DNA of 20,352 bases, taken from positions 1,746,219 through 1,766,570 of the forward strand of contig BLXT01000847.1 of the NCBI GenBank assembly GCA_019648995.1, read 5' to 3'. The position numbers were made by a program, and so were the translations under genes. This document shows positions 20,238 through 20,352 of this stretch, one piece after another (position 1 is the first letter of the stretch; the number at the start of each line of letters is the position of its first letter). Below the pieces are notes generated by a model. That model had not been told where the DNA came from, ran no database searches, and saw only the letters and a list, made by a program, of their open reading frames with translations. The stretch is from Plakobranchus ocellatus (Eukaryota > Mollusca > Gastropoda > Plakobranchidae).

Positions 20238-20352
20238 ACTTAAAAGCGGTTTTGTAGCAACAATTTGCATTCCTTCAAACTTTCAACTTCTCTCGGCTGC
20301 TTTCTAAACTGCAACTCAAGAAGAATGCACATGTATATGTACGCTAAAGCCA

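Overview
The window is animal (metazoan) genomic DNA. It is AT-rich, full of homopolymer T/A runs and microsatellites, and contains most of one intron-rich gene on the + strand. I recognise the spliced product as cleavage stimulation factor subunit 2 (CSTF2, CstF-64), the RNA-binding subunit of CstF in mRNA 3'-end formation. The protein is closer to vertebrate CstF-64 than to fungal Rna15. That similarity, the intron sizes (about 0.45 to 3.2 kb) and a degraded LINE suggest a non-vertebrate animal, perhaps a mollusc or other lophotrochozoan. The taxon is a guess.

Layout. 1-1547 is intron; it carries a frameshifted, minus-strand tail of a non-LTR reverse transcriptase (about 869-1113). Nine CSTF2 exons follow: 1548-1752 (second half of the RRM), 2859-2966 and 3568-3687 (hinge), 5215-5280 (end of hinge and start of linker), 5735-5783, 8590-8682, 9931-10044 and 13283-13422 (Pro/Gly/Met-rich linker), and 14268-14378 (C-terminal helical domain, stop TGA). 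They encode 334 residues. The start codon and the first half of the RRM lie upstream of the window. The 3' UTR begins at 14379, with a proximal AATAAA at 14888 and a stronger distal pair at 16449/16457, each followed by a T-rich tract.

Introns hold repeats: a possible TA-flanked inverted-repeat element (6085-7436), a back-to-back hairpin pair (7071-7107), and a diverged direct duplication (8949-9061 and 9202-9313).

From about 16500 to the end there is no gene I can identify. This part holds an inverted repeat (18177-18225), a short stretch open on both strands (18357-18527), G-runs (19121-19177), a roughly 310-bp compound ATT/ATC/GTT microsatellite (19501-19808) and a probable tRNA-Leu-related SINE (20091-20237).

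The most interesting point is the 5' splice site after exon 9931. The sequence GTATGTAAAT offers two overlapping donors 4 nt apart. Only the weaker-looking downstream one keeps the C-terminal domain in frame. The stronger-looking upstream one shifts the frame, yet the shifted frame stays open for about 106 codons through the last two exons. I found no unmistakable new system.
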